From positions 372,001 through 436,000 of the forward strand of contig NZ_JACIEN010000001.1 in the NCBI RefSeq assembly GCF_014196925.1: a stretch of 64,000 nt of DNA, written 5' to 3'. Of the stretch, positions 48,547 through 55,633 are shown piece after piece. Source of the stretch: Chelatococcus caeni. GTDB taxonomy: Bacteria; Pseudomonadota; Alphaproteobacteria; Rhizobiales; Beijerinckiaceae. The position numbers were made by a program, and so were the translations under genes. Below the pieces are notes generated by a model. It did not search any database and was not told the DNA's origin. It saw only the letters and a list, made by a program, of their open reading frames with translations. Position 1 is the first letter of the stretch. Each line of letters begins with the position of its first letter.

Positions 48547-48714
48547 GTGAAGACCGACCCCCCTCAAATTGCCGTTAAGATTATTGGTATTGTCGAAGCC
48601 CACGCATCAGGGTGGTTCGGCGTTGCCGCCGTTCTTGTAATCGTTATTGCGGTGCTGGTGTTGTTGACTGCAGCCAGTGAAGCGTCACGATCAGCGCGGC
48701 GAACACGACGATGA
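48547..48714 (+). CDS. Small single-pass membrane protein (55 aa)
   Basis: The start is a GTG at 48547 preceded by GAGAGGA at ideal spacing. The product has one strongly hydrophobic helix (about residues 24-43, FGVAAVLVIVIAVLVLL) and a very basic C-terminal tail (SRSARRTRR), consistent with an inner-membrane protein whose tail is cytosolic. It is less GC-rich than its neighbours. No family is recognised. It lies between the iol region and the accessory YafY/GST and toxin-antitoxin genes. Confidence 0.55.
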   Translation: MKTDPPQIAVKIIGIVEAHASGWFGVAAVLVIVIAVLVLLTAASEASRSARRTRR

Positions 48715-48873
48715 AACCTCGCGTCTTTCGAGCGTGCTTCGTTGGTCAAAACCCTTCAGCCGATCAAATGCTATGTCGTTCCGAGATTCGATAAATATAC
48801 GGGTTTGTTTCGCCTGACGTCGGCCGACAGACACCGTCGGCCTGGATACACCGAAGCGGCGTCGGCGGCGCTG

Positions 48874-48890
48874 CTGACAGAAACCGTCAG
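48874..48890 (+). promoter_or_regulatory. Operator-like palindrome 22 bp upstream of the YafY-type regulator
   Basis: CTGACAGAAACCGTCAG has perfect 5-bp arms. It matches 49582-49598 at 15 of 17 positions, and both are preceded by CGCTG. The positions suggest a binding site for the regulator itself, giving autoregulation. Confidence 0.6.
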
Positions 48891-48911
48891 CATCGATGCT
48901 ATGCTGGCGCC

Positions 48912-50291
48912 ATGTCGCGCACGCACCGCCTGTTCGATCTGCTGCAGATGCTCCGCCGTCACCGCCGGCCGGTGAGCGGGGCGGCGCTCGCCGAGGAAGC
49001 CGGCGTCAGCCTGCGCACGCTCTATCGCGACATCGCCGCGCTGCAGGCCATGGGCGCCGAGATCGATGGCGAGCCGGGCGTCGGCTATGTCCTGAAGCCG
49101 GGCTTCCTGCTGCCGCCGCTCATGTTCTCCGCCGAGGAGATCGAGGCGCTGGCGCTCGGCCTCAAATGGGTGGCGCAGCGCACGGACGAGGGCATGGGCG
49201 CGGCGGCGCGCGATGCGATGGCCAAGCTCGCCGCGGTCCTTCCGCGTGACCTCGGTGAACGCATGGAGGACGATGCGCTCGTCATCGGCCCCGGCTGGGA
49301 ACGCCCGAAAAGCGTCGCGCTCTCGCTGCTGCGGCAGGCGCTCAATGCCGAGCGCAAGCTGGCGCTCACCTATGTCGACGAAGCCGGCGCGAAATCCGAG
49401 CGCGTCGTGTGGCCCGTGACGCTCGGCTTCTTCGAGACGAAGCGAGTGCTGGTGGCCTGGTGCGAGCTGCGCAACGCCTACCGCAGCTTCCGCGCCGATC
49501 GCATGCTCGCCGCTGAGATCCTCGCCGACCGGTCGCCGCGGCCGCGCCGGCAGATGATGAAGGAATGGCGGCAAACGCTGCTGACAAAAACTGTCAGTAA
49601 GCCGTCCTATCGTGGGGCTACGTCAACCGACGTCACCAGAGACCGCGAGGAGGTCCCCATGAGCAAGGAATTGATTTTCTACACGAATCCGCAGTCGCGC
49701 GGCTATATCGTCCACTGGATGCTGGAGGAGGTCGGCTGCCCCTACACCGTCAGGGTGCTCGATTTCGGCACGACCATGAAGGCGCCGGACTATCTGTCCA
49801 TCAATCCCATGGGCAAGGTGCCGGCGATCGTCCACGGCGATGAGGTCGTCACGGAAGCGGCCGCGATCTGCGCCTATCTCGCCGATGCGTTTCCGGAGGC
49901 GGGCCTCCTGCCGTCGCCCGAGCATCGCGGCGCCTATTTCCGCTGGCTGTTCTTCACCGCCGCCTGCCTCGAGCCCGCAGTTTCCAACCATTCCGAGGGA
50001 TGGGACCCCTCGCCGGAAAAGCAGCGCGGCTTCGGCTACGGCTCCTACGAGATGGTTCTCGACACGCTGGCGGGCGCGCTCAAGGGGCGGCGCTATATCG
50101 CCGGCGATCGCTTCAGCGCGGCCGACCTCTATCTCGCGAGCCACCTGCAGTGGGGCATGATGGTCGGCATGATCGAGAGGCGTCCCGAGTTCGAGGCCTA
50201 TTGCGGACCGCTTGCCAGCCGCCCGGCCGCGCAGCGCGCCGAGGCCGAGGTCAAGAAGCTCGAAGCGCAGAAGGCGTGGTCCGCAGCCTGA
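48912..50291 (+). CDS. YafY-type WYL regulator in frame with a glutathione S-transferase
   Basis: The frame stays open for 459 residues. Residues 1 to about 225 are a YafY-like regulator: HTH (AALAEEAGVSLRTLYRDIAA), PFF-like linker and a WYL domain (LALTYVDEAGAKSERVVWPV). Residues 250-459 are a glutathione S-transferase. The two are usually separate genes. Here the stretch between them, residues about 226-249, encodes an operator-like palindrome and a ribosome site, and no stop codon intervenes. A fusion protein by full translation, a lost stop codon, or two overlapping products are all possible. Confidence 0.82.
   Translation: MSRTHRLFDLLQMLRRHRRPVSGAALAEEAGVSLRTLYRDIAALQAMGAEIDGEPGVGYVLKPGFLLPPLMFSAEEIEALALGLKWVAQRTDEGMGAAARDAMAKLAAVLPRDLGERMEDDALVIGPGWERPKSVALSLLRQALNAERKLALTYVDEAGAKSERVVWPVTLGFFETKRVLVAWCELRNAYRSFRADRMLAAEILADRSPRPRRQMMKEWRQTLLTKTVSKPSYRGATSTDVTRDREEVPMSKELIFYTNPQSRGYIVHWMLEEVGCPYTVRVLDFGTTMKAPDYLSINPMGKVPAIVHGDEVVTEAAAICAYLADAFPEAGLLPSPEHRGAYFRWLFFTAACLEPAVSNHSEGWDPSPEKQRGFGYGSYEMVLDTLAGALKGRRYIAGDRFSAADLYLASHLQWGMMVGMIERRPEFEAYCGPLASRPAAQRAEAEVKKLEAQKAWSAA
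49582..49598 (+). promoter_or_regulatory. Second operator-like palindrome, before the GST start
   Basis: CTGACAAAAACTGTCAG has perfect 6-bp arms and lies inside the open frame, 60 bp before the internal GST ATG. It suggests an independent, regulator-controlled promoter for the GST. Confidence 0.6.
49659..50291 (+). CDS. Glutathione S-transferase (internal start)
   Basis: An ATG at 49659 with an excellent GAGGAGG ribosome site starts a 210-residue GST-fold protein. The N-terminal thioredoxin-like domain contains YTNPQSRGYIVHWMLEE and NPMGKVPAIVHGDEVVTEAAAI (cis-Pro and the Glu/Ala glutathione-binding pair). The C-terminal helical domain ends in SRPAAQRAE. This is probably how most GST is made. 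It conjugates or reduces electrophiles with glutathione; the substrate is unknown. It is co-linear with the preceding regulator frame. Confidence 0.85.
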   Translation: MSKELIFYTNPQSRGYIVHWMLEEVGCPYTVRVLDFGTTMKAPDYLSINPMGKVPAIVHGDEVVTEAAAICAYLADAFPEAGLLPSPEHRGAYFRWLFFTAACLEPAVSNHSEGWDPSPEKQRGFGYGSYEMVLDTLAGALKGRRYIAGDRFSAADLYLASHLQWGMMVGMIERRPEFEAYCGPLASRPAAQRAEAEVKKLEAQKAWSAA

Positions 50292-50454
50292 GGACAGATG
50301 CCCACGCGAGTCCCTGGGTCCCGCCGTCCGGCGGCGGGACCTGCTGCGGTTTGGCCCGCGTTCCTCATGCTCCGGGAAGCTTTTGCGCCTCGCGTCGGCG
50401 ACATGAAATGCGCAGGACGAGATGCGAGAGAAGGCGTCGCATATCGACCGTGAT

Positions 50455-50500
50455 TGATAACCACGGTTGACACCCTGAGAGGTGATAACTACAGTTCACA
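50455..50500 (+). promoter_or_regulatory. Duplicated operator of the toxin-antitoxin operon
   Basis: Two 18 bp copies, TGATAACCACGGTTGACA (50455-50472) and TGATAACTACAGTTCACA (50483-50500), lie 28 bp apart and directly before the toxin ATG. Each is an imperfect palindrome around AAC-N3/4-GTT. Such sites usually bind the antitoxin or complex for autorepression. Confidence 0.6.
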
Positions 50501-50501
50501 T

Positions 50502-50798
50502 ATGATCGAGTTGATCAAGAGCGCCACGTTCGATCGCTGGCTCCGTAGCTTGCGCGACAGACGGACCGTGGCACGCATCCAGGCGAGACTTGATCGACTT
50601 GCAGGTGGAAATCCCGGCGATGTCAAACCCGTCGGAGGCGGCATTTCCGAGATGCGGATCGATTATGGACCTGGCTATCGAGTCTATTACATGCAGAGAG
50701 GGCCAATTGTTGTCATCCTGCTTTCCGGCGGTGACAAGTCTTCGCAAAGAGCTGACATCGCCAAGGCTATGGAAATGGCCGCGCAGTGGAAGGATTGA
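50502..50798 (+). CDS. RelE/ParE-type toxin (addiction module killer protein)
   Basis: A 98-residue toxin of the Gp49/HigB-like group. The segments WLRSLRDRRTVARIQARLDRL, GGISEMRIDYGPGYRVYYMQ and VVILLSGGDKSSQ are characteristic; the family mostly cleaves mRNA or inhibits growth. ATG 50502 is 4 bp after the second operator repeat. It precedes the antitoxin gene, the toxin-first order typical for this family. Confidence 0.9.
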   Translation: MIELIKSATFDRWLRSLRDRRTVARIQARLDRLAGGNPGDVKPVGGGISEMRIDYGPGYRVYYMQRGPIVVILLSGGDKSSQRADIAKAMEMAAQWKD

Positions 50799-50836
50799 AG
50801 GCCGCGTCTTGGGTGATCAGAGACTGGAGAAATAAG

Positions 50837-51142
50837 ATGCTTTCCGGAAAAAGCGAGACCTTCAGCCGATATGATACGGCAGACTATCTCAAGAACGACG
50901 AAGATATCCTTGCTTACCTGGAAGCGGTGATGGAGGAAGGTGGCGACGATCCCGCCTATATCGCGCGTGCGCTCGGCGTCGTTGCCCGCGCGCGCAACAT
51001 GAGCCAGCTCGCGCGCGATACCGGGTTGAGCCGCGAGGGGCTCTACAAGGCTCTTTCAGAAGACGGCAATCCCACCTTTGCCACGATTGTGAAAGTCGCG
51101 CACGCGCTGGGATTGCGGGTAAGCTTCAGACCGGCCGCATAA
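50837..51142 (+). CDS. HTH antitoxin (addiction module antidote protein)
   Basis: A 101-residue antitoxin: an N-terminal toxin-binding region (FSRYDTADYLKNDEDILAYL) and a Cro-like HTH (MSQLARDTGLSREGLYKALS, ending TFATIVKVAHALGLRVSF). GGAGAAATAAG precedes ATG 50837. It is 38 bp after the toxin gene. It neutralises the toxin and probably represses the operon through the duplicated operator. Confidence 0.92.
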   Translation: MLSGKSETFSRYDTADYLKNDEDILAYLEAVMEEGGDDPAYIARALGVVARARNMSQLARDTGLSREGLYKALSEDGNPTFATIVKVAHALGLRVSFRPAA

Positions 51143-51173
51143 TCACGCTTCAGCGCCTATTTGATTGCAGATC

Positions 51174-51248
<75 letters not shown>

Positions 51249-51512
51249 ACAGCGCTCAGGCGGGGCGGACCATAATTCGAGCGACGGCGTGACGCAACGC
51301 CGATGCGGCGGCCGGGCCGGGCGGATGGCGCCGGCCGGGCGTTGTCCACAAGCGGCTGGCGAAGCGGAAAAGCGGCCGCGGCCGCGCCCGCTTAGCGGCC
51401 TTTGCAGCGCTTGCCCCACTGCAGCATGTGGATGCGTGAAAAGAAGTTGCGCAAGGACGCTTGCCGGCCGCAGGCGTCGAGTCTATAAGACCGCCTGCCG
51501 ACGGGCACATGT
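51249..51512. other. 264 bp between the two tRNA genes, no gene seen
   Basis: GC-rich non-coding DNA separating divergent tRNA-Gln and tRNA-Pro. It presumably contains both promoters; no further structure was recognised. Confidence 0.5.
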
Positions 51513-51589
51513 CGGAGTGTAGCGCAGTCTGGTAGCGCACCTCGTTCGGGACGAGGGGGTCGCAGGTTCAAATCCTGCCACTCCGACCA
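51513..51589 (+). tRNA. tRNA-Pro (anticodon CGG)
   Basis: Acceptor CGGAGTG/CACTCCG, D-arm GCGCAGTCTGGTAGCGC, anticodon stem CCTCG/CGAGG with loop TTCGGGA (anticodon CGG), T-arm GCAGG-TTCAAAT-CCTGC and encoded CCA form a full cloverleaf. Confidence 0.95.
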
Positions 51590-51803
51590 TTCTTCCAAAA
51601 GCCTTGGCTTGATTGCGGCTGCGTGCACGGCAGCATCGGCCTGCCCGCGGGTTTCCGGCCCCGGCGGCGCTGAAAGCAGCCGCCCTGATGGAGCCGGTGT
51701 TTTTCTCCATCATCTCCACGCGTCTGACATCTCCACACGTCTGAGCGAGCCGTCACCGGCTCCTGCTCGCTTTTCGGGGCGGGCAGGGGGAACCGGCCGC
51801 CGC

Positions 51804-52073
51804 CTAAGCGCGGGGCCCGACGCCCAGGATGCGGCGCCAGATCGTTCCGCCCAGGAACCTGTTGAAGATGATGAAGTAACCGAAGAAGAGCAGGAAAAAG
51901 ACCACAGCCGACAGTCCGGAGAGATTGAAATTGAAGCTGGCCCCTTCGGTCTCGACGCCGCGGCCGCTGAACAGGGCGACGGCGATGCCGAGGCCGAAGA
52001 AGGCGGTCAGGAAATCCAGAAGAAACGAGAAGACGCAGCGCCAATAGGGCAGCCCGCTTGCCTGTTCGTTCAT
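51804..52073 (-). CDS. RDD-family-like small membrane protein
   Basis: An 89-residue membrane protein with two hydrophobic segments (about residues 12-32 and 52-72). WRCVFSFLLDFLTAFFG carries the intramembrane Asp and arginine pattern of RDD proteins, and the C-terminal GGTIWRRILGVGPR matches the conserved 'GGT-G-R-LGI' motif. Function is unknown. ATG 52073 is chosen. Confidence 0.72.
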   Translation of the reverse strand: MNEQASGLPYWRCVFSFLLDFLTAFFGLGIAVALFSGRGVETEGASFNFNLSGLSAVVFFLLFFGYFIIFNRFLGGTIWRRILGVGPRA

Positions 52074-52186
52074 CAAGTTCCCCCACAGCCGGAATCGCCG
52101 GGAAGAGGTTCTCCCGGTCGCGCGCAATCTTCAATCCCGGCGAACAGGCTGCGCGTCCGCCGGAGCTTCGATCGAGCGGCGGCTCG

Positions 52187-54286
52187 TCACGCGCCCGGCG
52201 TTTCGTGCGGCGCCCCCGTCTGCAGGATGGCGAAGGCATAGAGCCGCGCCACCTCTTCCAGCCGTTCGAAGCGCCCGGCGGCGCCGCCGTGGCCGGCTTC
52301 CATGTTGGTGTGGAGGACGATGGGGCCGCCGCCGGTCATGCGCTCGCGCAGGCGCGCCACCCATTTGGCCGGCTCCCAATAGGTGACGCGCGGGTCCGAC
52401 AGGCCGGCGACGGCGAGGATGGCGGGATAGGCCTGCGCCTGCACCTGGTCGTACGGCGAATAGGAGAGGATGCGCCGGAAGGCCGCCTCGTCCCGAATCG
52501 GATCGCCCCACTCCGGCCATTCGGGCGGCGTCAGCGGCAGGCTGTCGTCGAGCATGGTGTTGAGCACGTCGACGAAGGGCACCTCGGCGAGGATGGCGCG
52601 GAACAGGTCCGGCGCGTCGTTGGCGACGGCGCCCATCAGCATGCCGCCGGCGCTGCCGCCATGGGCGACGAGCCGCCGCGGCGCCGTGTAACCGAGTGCC
52701 GCGAGGTGCCGGCCGGCGGCGATGAAGTCGCTGAAGCTGTTGGTCTTCTTTTCGCGCTTGCCATCCGTGTACCAGCGCCAGCCCTTCTCGGTGCCGCCGC
52801 GGATATGGGCGATCGCATAGACGAAGCCGCGGTCGACCAGCGACAGCCGGTTGGTTTCGAAATCGGCGGGAATGGCGATGCCGTAGGCGCCATAGCCGTA
52901 GAGCAGGCACGGCGCCGTGCCGTCGAGCGCGAGGTCGCGGCGGTGCAGCACCGAGATCGGCACGGTTTCGCCGTCCGCGGCGGTGGCGAAGAGGCGCTTC
53001 GTCACGTAGCGGGCCGGATCGTGGCCGGACGGCACCTCGCGGCGCTTGATGAGCTGCCGCTCGCGGCTCGCCATGTCGTAGGCATAGGTCTCCGCCGGCG
53101 TCGTCATCGAGGAATAGGTGAAGCGCACGACCGACGTGTCGTATTCGTGGCCCGCTTCGTAGCGCAGGCCGTAGGCCGGCTCGTCGAAGGCGATGGCGTG
53201 TTCCTCGCCCGTGGCGAGCGCGCGCACGACGAGGCGCGGATTGGCGTCCTCGCGCTCGAGCCGCACCAGGAAATCGCGGAAGGCCGTGTGCTTCAGCAGC
53301 ATGATGCCCGGCCGATGCGGCACCAGTTCGCGCCAGTTCTCACGCCGGGGCGCGGCGAGCGGCGTCGTGACCAGCTTGAAGTCCTCCGCCCCGTCCGCGT
53401 TGGTCGAGATGACGAGGTCCTCGCCCGCGTGCTCCACGCTGTAGCGGTGGCCCGTCTCGCGGGCGACGACGAGGCGCGGCCGGGCGGAAGGATCGGCGAG
53501 GTCGATGAGATGCACCTCGCTCGTCTCGTGATCGGAGACGCTGATGAGGCCGAACGCGCCGGACTGGGTGCGCGACAGGTGCACGAACCAGCCAGCGTCA
53601 TCCTCGCGGTAGATCTCCTCGTCACCTGCCGGATCCGTCCCGAGGATGTGGCGGAAGACGCGCGAGGGCCGGTGGTTCTCGTCGAGGCGCACATAGTAGA
53701 AGCTGCGCGAATCGCCGGCCCAGACCACTTCGCCGGTGGTCTGCTCGACGGCGGCATCGCCGTCCGTGCCGGTCTCGAGGTCCCGCAGGCGGATGGTGTG
53801 CAGTTCGCCGCCCGTCTCGTCGGCGCTCCAGGCGAGCAAGCGGTGGTTCGGCGAATGCTGCGCCTCGGCGAGGTCGAAGAAGGCCTTGCCCGCCGCCAGC
53901 GCATCGGCGTCGAGCAGGACCGCCTCCTCGCCGCCGTCGCGCGGTTGGCGGCAGACGAGCGGATGCTGCCCGCCCTCCCGGAAGCGCACGTAGTAGCTGT
54001 AGGGGCCGTCCGGGCTCGGAACGGACGAATCATCCTCTTTGATGCGCCCGCGCATCTCGGCCACGAGCCGCCGCCGCAGGTCCTCGACCGGGGCGAGGAT
54101 CGCATCGGCATAGGCATTCTCCGCGACGAGGTGGTCATGGATGTCCGCCGGCAGGAGGGCGGGGTCGCGCAGCACGTCGCGCCAGTTCTCGGCGCGCAGC
54201 CAGCCGTAATCGTCGGTGACATCGGTGCCGTGGATGGTCCGGGTGACGGGGCGGGCCTGTGCGCGGGGCGGGAGGGGCTGTGTCAT
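52187..54286 (-). CDS. ptrB: Oligopeptidase B / prolyl oligopeptidase family serine peptidase
   Basis: A 699-residue S9A peptidase. The N-terminal two thirds form a beta-propeller beginning near DDYGWLRAENW; the C-terminal alpha/beta hydrolase has catalytic Ser545 (HGGSAGGMLMG), Asp631 (SDPRV) and His666 (MEAGHGG). The acidic residues typical of OpdB trypsin-like specificity need structural check. ATG 54286 overlaps the MsrB-like stop in ATGA. Probably cytosolic, trimming small peptides. Confidence 0.93.
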   Translation of the reverse strand: MTQPLPPRAQARPVTRTIHGTDVTDDYGWLRAENWRDVLRDPALLPADIHDHLVAENAYADAILAPVEDLRRRLVAEMRGRIKEDDSSVPSPDGPYSYYVRFREGGQHPLVCRQPRDGGEEAVLLDADALAAGKAFFDLAEAQHSPNHRLLAWSADETGGELHTIRLRDLETGTDGDAAVEQTTGEVVWAGDSRSFYYVRLDENHRPSRVFRHILGTDPAGDEEIYREDDAGWFVHLSRTQSGAFGLISVSDHETSEVHLIDLADPSARPRLVVARETGHRYSVEHAGEDLVISTNADGAEDFKLVTTPLAAPRRENWRELVPHRPGIMLLKHTAFRDFLVRLEREDANPRLVVRALATGEEHAIAFDEPAYGLRYEAGHEYDTSVVRFTYSSMTTPAETYAYDMASRERQLIKRREVPSGHDPARYVTKRLFATAADGETVPISVLHRRDLALDGTAPCLLYGYGAYGIAIPADFETNRLSLVDRGFVYAIAHIRGGTEKGWRWYTDGKREKKTNSFSDFIAAGRHLAALGYTAPRRLVAHGGSAGGMLMGAVANDAPDLFRAILAEVPFVDVLNTMLDDSLPLTPPEWPEWGDPIRDEAAFRRILSYSPYDQVQAQAYPAILAVAGLSDPRVTYWEPAKWVARLRERMTGGGPIVLHTNMEAGHGGAAGRFERLEEVARLYAFAILQTGAPHETPGA

Positions 54287-54699
54287 CGCTCGTTCCATAT
54301 CGTCTCGTCGGCCCCTCTGTCGTCCCCTTCGGGCTCGAAGGCAAGCGCGCCGCCGTTGGTGCGACAGCGCTGGCCCGTCGGCTGAGGTCCGTCCGGGACG
54401 ACGGGCCGGAGACGGCCGCCGCACCGGGCGCATCGGGTCTCGCTGCGCGACATCGCAAGCTTGTGATCAAGTGCCTCGGCGACGGCGGAGCCTGACGCAT
54501 ACTTGGCATTGCTGGCGAACAACACCTCGCCACAGCAGACGCAGCGGTAGAAACCCGGCCGCTTCTCGTCGTCGTGGGGGCCCGAGAACGGCGGTTCCGT
54601 GCCGCCGAGACGAGCGATGCGGTACCGCTCCGGCGAGAATTTGGCGCGCCATTGCGCCGCACTCTTCTCCATCTTGCCGCCGCGGGCCAGTGCTGGCAT
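54283..54699 (-). CDS. MsrB-like protein lacking the catalytic cysteine position
   Basis: A 138-residue protein homologous to peptide-methionine (R)-S-oxide reductase. The zinc pairs Cys53/Cys56 and Cys90/Cys93 are intact. However, the expected R-Y-C catalytic motif reads R-C-R (Arg111-Cys112-Arg113), so the cysteine is one position early. The GWPSF motif is replaced by SAVAEA, and the HVF histidine region reads RPVV. It may be inactive or have another role. ATG 54699 chosen; operon with the peptidase. Confidence 0.85.
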   Translation of the reverse strand: MPALARGGKMEKSAAQWRAKFSPERYRIARLGGTEPPFSGPHDDEKRPGFYRCVCCGEVLFASNAKYASGSAVAEALDHKLAMSRSETRCARCGGRLRPVVPDGPQPTGQRCRTNGGALAFEPEGDDRGADETIWNER

Positions 54700-55081
54700 G
54701 GGTTTTCCCTTCCTGTTTGCGCTGACGATATGTTCAGAGGCCAAGGCCGGCGCAAGCCGGCGCGCGCAAAGATCGCAATGCTCGGAGGCAGGATAGCGCA
54801 CGCGCGGGGCGCGCGCGCATTCGGGAGCTTCAGCTATTCAGGGTTGTTCACGCAGGTGCGCCTGATTACGAGAATTTCGAAGAAGTGAAAAACTTGTCTT
54901 GCGAAATTCTCAACTTTGCCATACTTCATGAGTGTGATTGGAACACGAAGATGCCAGTGTTCGCGGGGCGACTGTTCAACTCTCGCCGGCGCCACGGTGG
55001 GCGGTTTGGTGTTGTCACCGGTTACCTGCCGCACTTGGCTGGTATCCGGACGATCGGGATAAAAAGAGGAATTCGGGTTCA
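54700..55081. promoter_or_regulatory. msrB-like/mucR divergent upstream region with a long hairpin
   Basis: This 382 bp gap is AT-rich from about 54830 and holds the promoters of both genes. The main feature is the inverted repeat at 54870-54911. The short ORFs here lack support. Confidence 0.5.
54870..54911 (+). promoter_or_regulatory. 42-nt inverted repeat upstream of mucR
   Basis: Perfect 10-bp arms GAGAATTTCG and CGAAATTCTC enclose AAGA..TCTT and AGT..ACT pairs, giving about 17 paired bases with small bulges and a GAAAA loop. There is no T run. It could be a large operator or an RNA structure in the leader of mucR. Confidence 0.5.
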
Positions 55082-55513
55082 ATGAACGACAATGCAGCGT
55101 CAGCGAACTATATCGAGCTCGCGGCCGATATCGTTTCCGCCTACGTGAGTAACAATTCTGTCGCCTCCGCAGACCTGCCCGGGCTGATCGGCGAAGTGCA
55201 CGGCGCGCTGATGCGCGTCGCCGGCGGTATCGTCGAGGCGCCGGTCGAGGCGCCCAAGCCGGCCGTTCCGATCAAGAAGTCGGTTACGCCTGACTTCATC
55301 ATCTGCCTGGAAGACGGCAAGAAGTTCAAGTCGCTCAAGCGTCACCTGCGCACGCAGTACAACATGACGCCGGAGCAGTACCGCGAGAAGTGGGGCCTGC
55401 CGGCCGACTATCCGATGGTGGCGCCGAACTACGCCAAGGCGCGTTCGCAACTCGCCAAGGAGATGGGCCTCGGCCAGCAGCGCCGCAAGCGCCGCACCTC
55501 GAGCCGCGGCTGA
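55082..55513 (+). CDS. mucR: MucR/Ros family transcriptional regulator
   Basis: A 143-residue regulator controlling surface polysaccharide, motility and virulence genes in rhizobia and relatives. The C-terminal DNA-binding domain reads [20 protein letters not shown] then [20 protein letters not shown]. Of the four Ros zinc ligands only Cys75 and His88 remain; the second Cys is Asp78 and the last His is Tyr93 (with Gln92). Related M. loti Ml proteins fold without zinc, so it may still be functional. ATG 55082. Confidence 0.95.
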   Translation: MNDNAASANYIELAADIVSAYVSNNSVASADLPGLIGEVHGALMRVAGGIVEAPVEAPKPAVPIKKSVTPDFIICLEDGKKFKSLKRHLRTQYNMTPEQYREKWGLPADYPMVAPNYAKARSQLAKEMGLGQQRRKRRTSSRG

Positions 55514-55555
55514 TCAGGCTCCGCCTCGCCGCGGGCCGGTCGGGAGAACGAATGA

Positions 55556-55588
55556 CGGGGCAGCCGCAGGCTGCCCCGTTTTCTTTTG
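55556..55588 (+). terminator. Rho-independent terminator of mucR
   Basis: Perfect 10-bp stem CGGGGCAGCC-GCA-GGCTGCCCCG followed by TTTTCTTTT. It lies 43 bp after the mucR stop. Confidence 0.9.
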
Positions 55589-55633
55589 GCGCCCGTGTTC
55601 TCCTGTCCGCCGGAGGCGGGCCACGGCCCGCCT

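Noticed and set aside
48564-48749. Minus-strand 61-codon frame opposite the small membrane gene
   Set aside because: No ribosome site; the plus-strand frame has a Shine-Dalgarno and a membrane helix.
51590-51803. Possible gene between tRNA-Pro and the RDD-like gene
   Set aside because: Open frames have no ribosome site and low-complexity products; left as non-coding.
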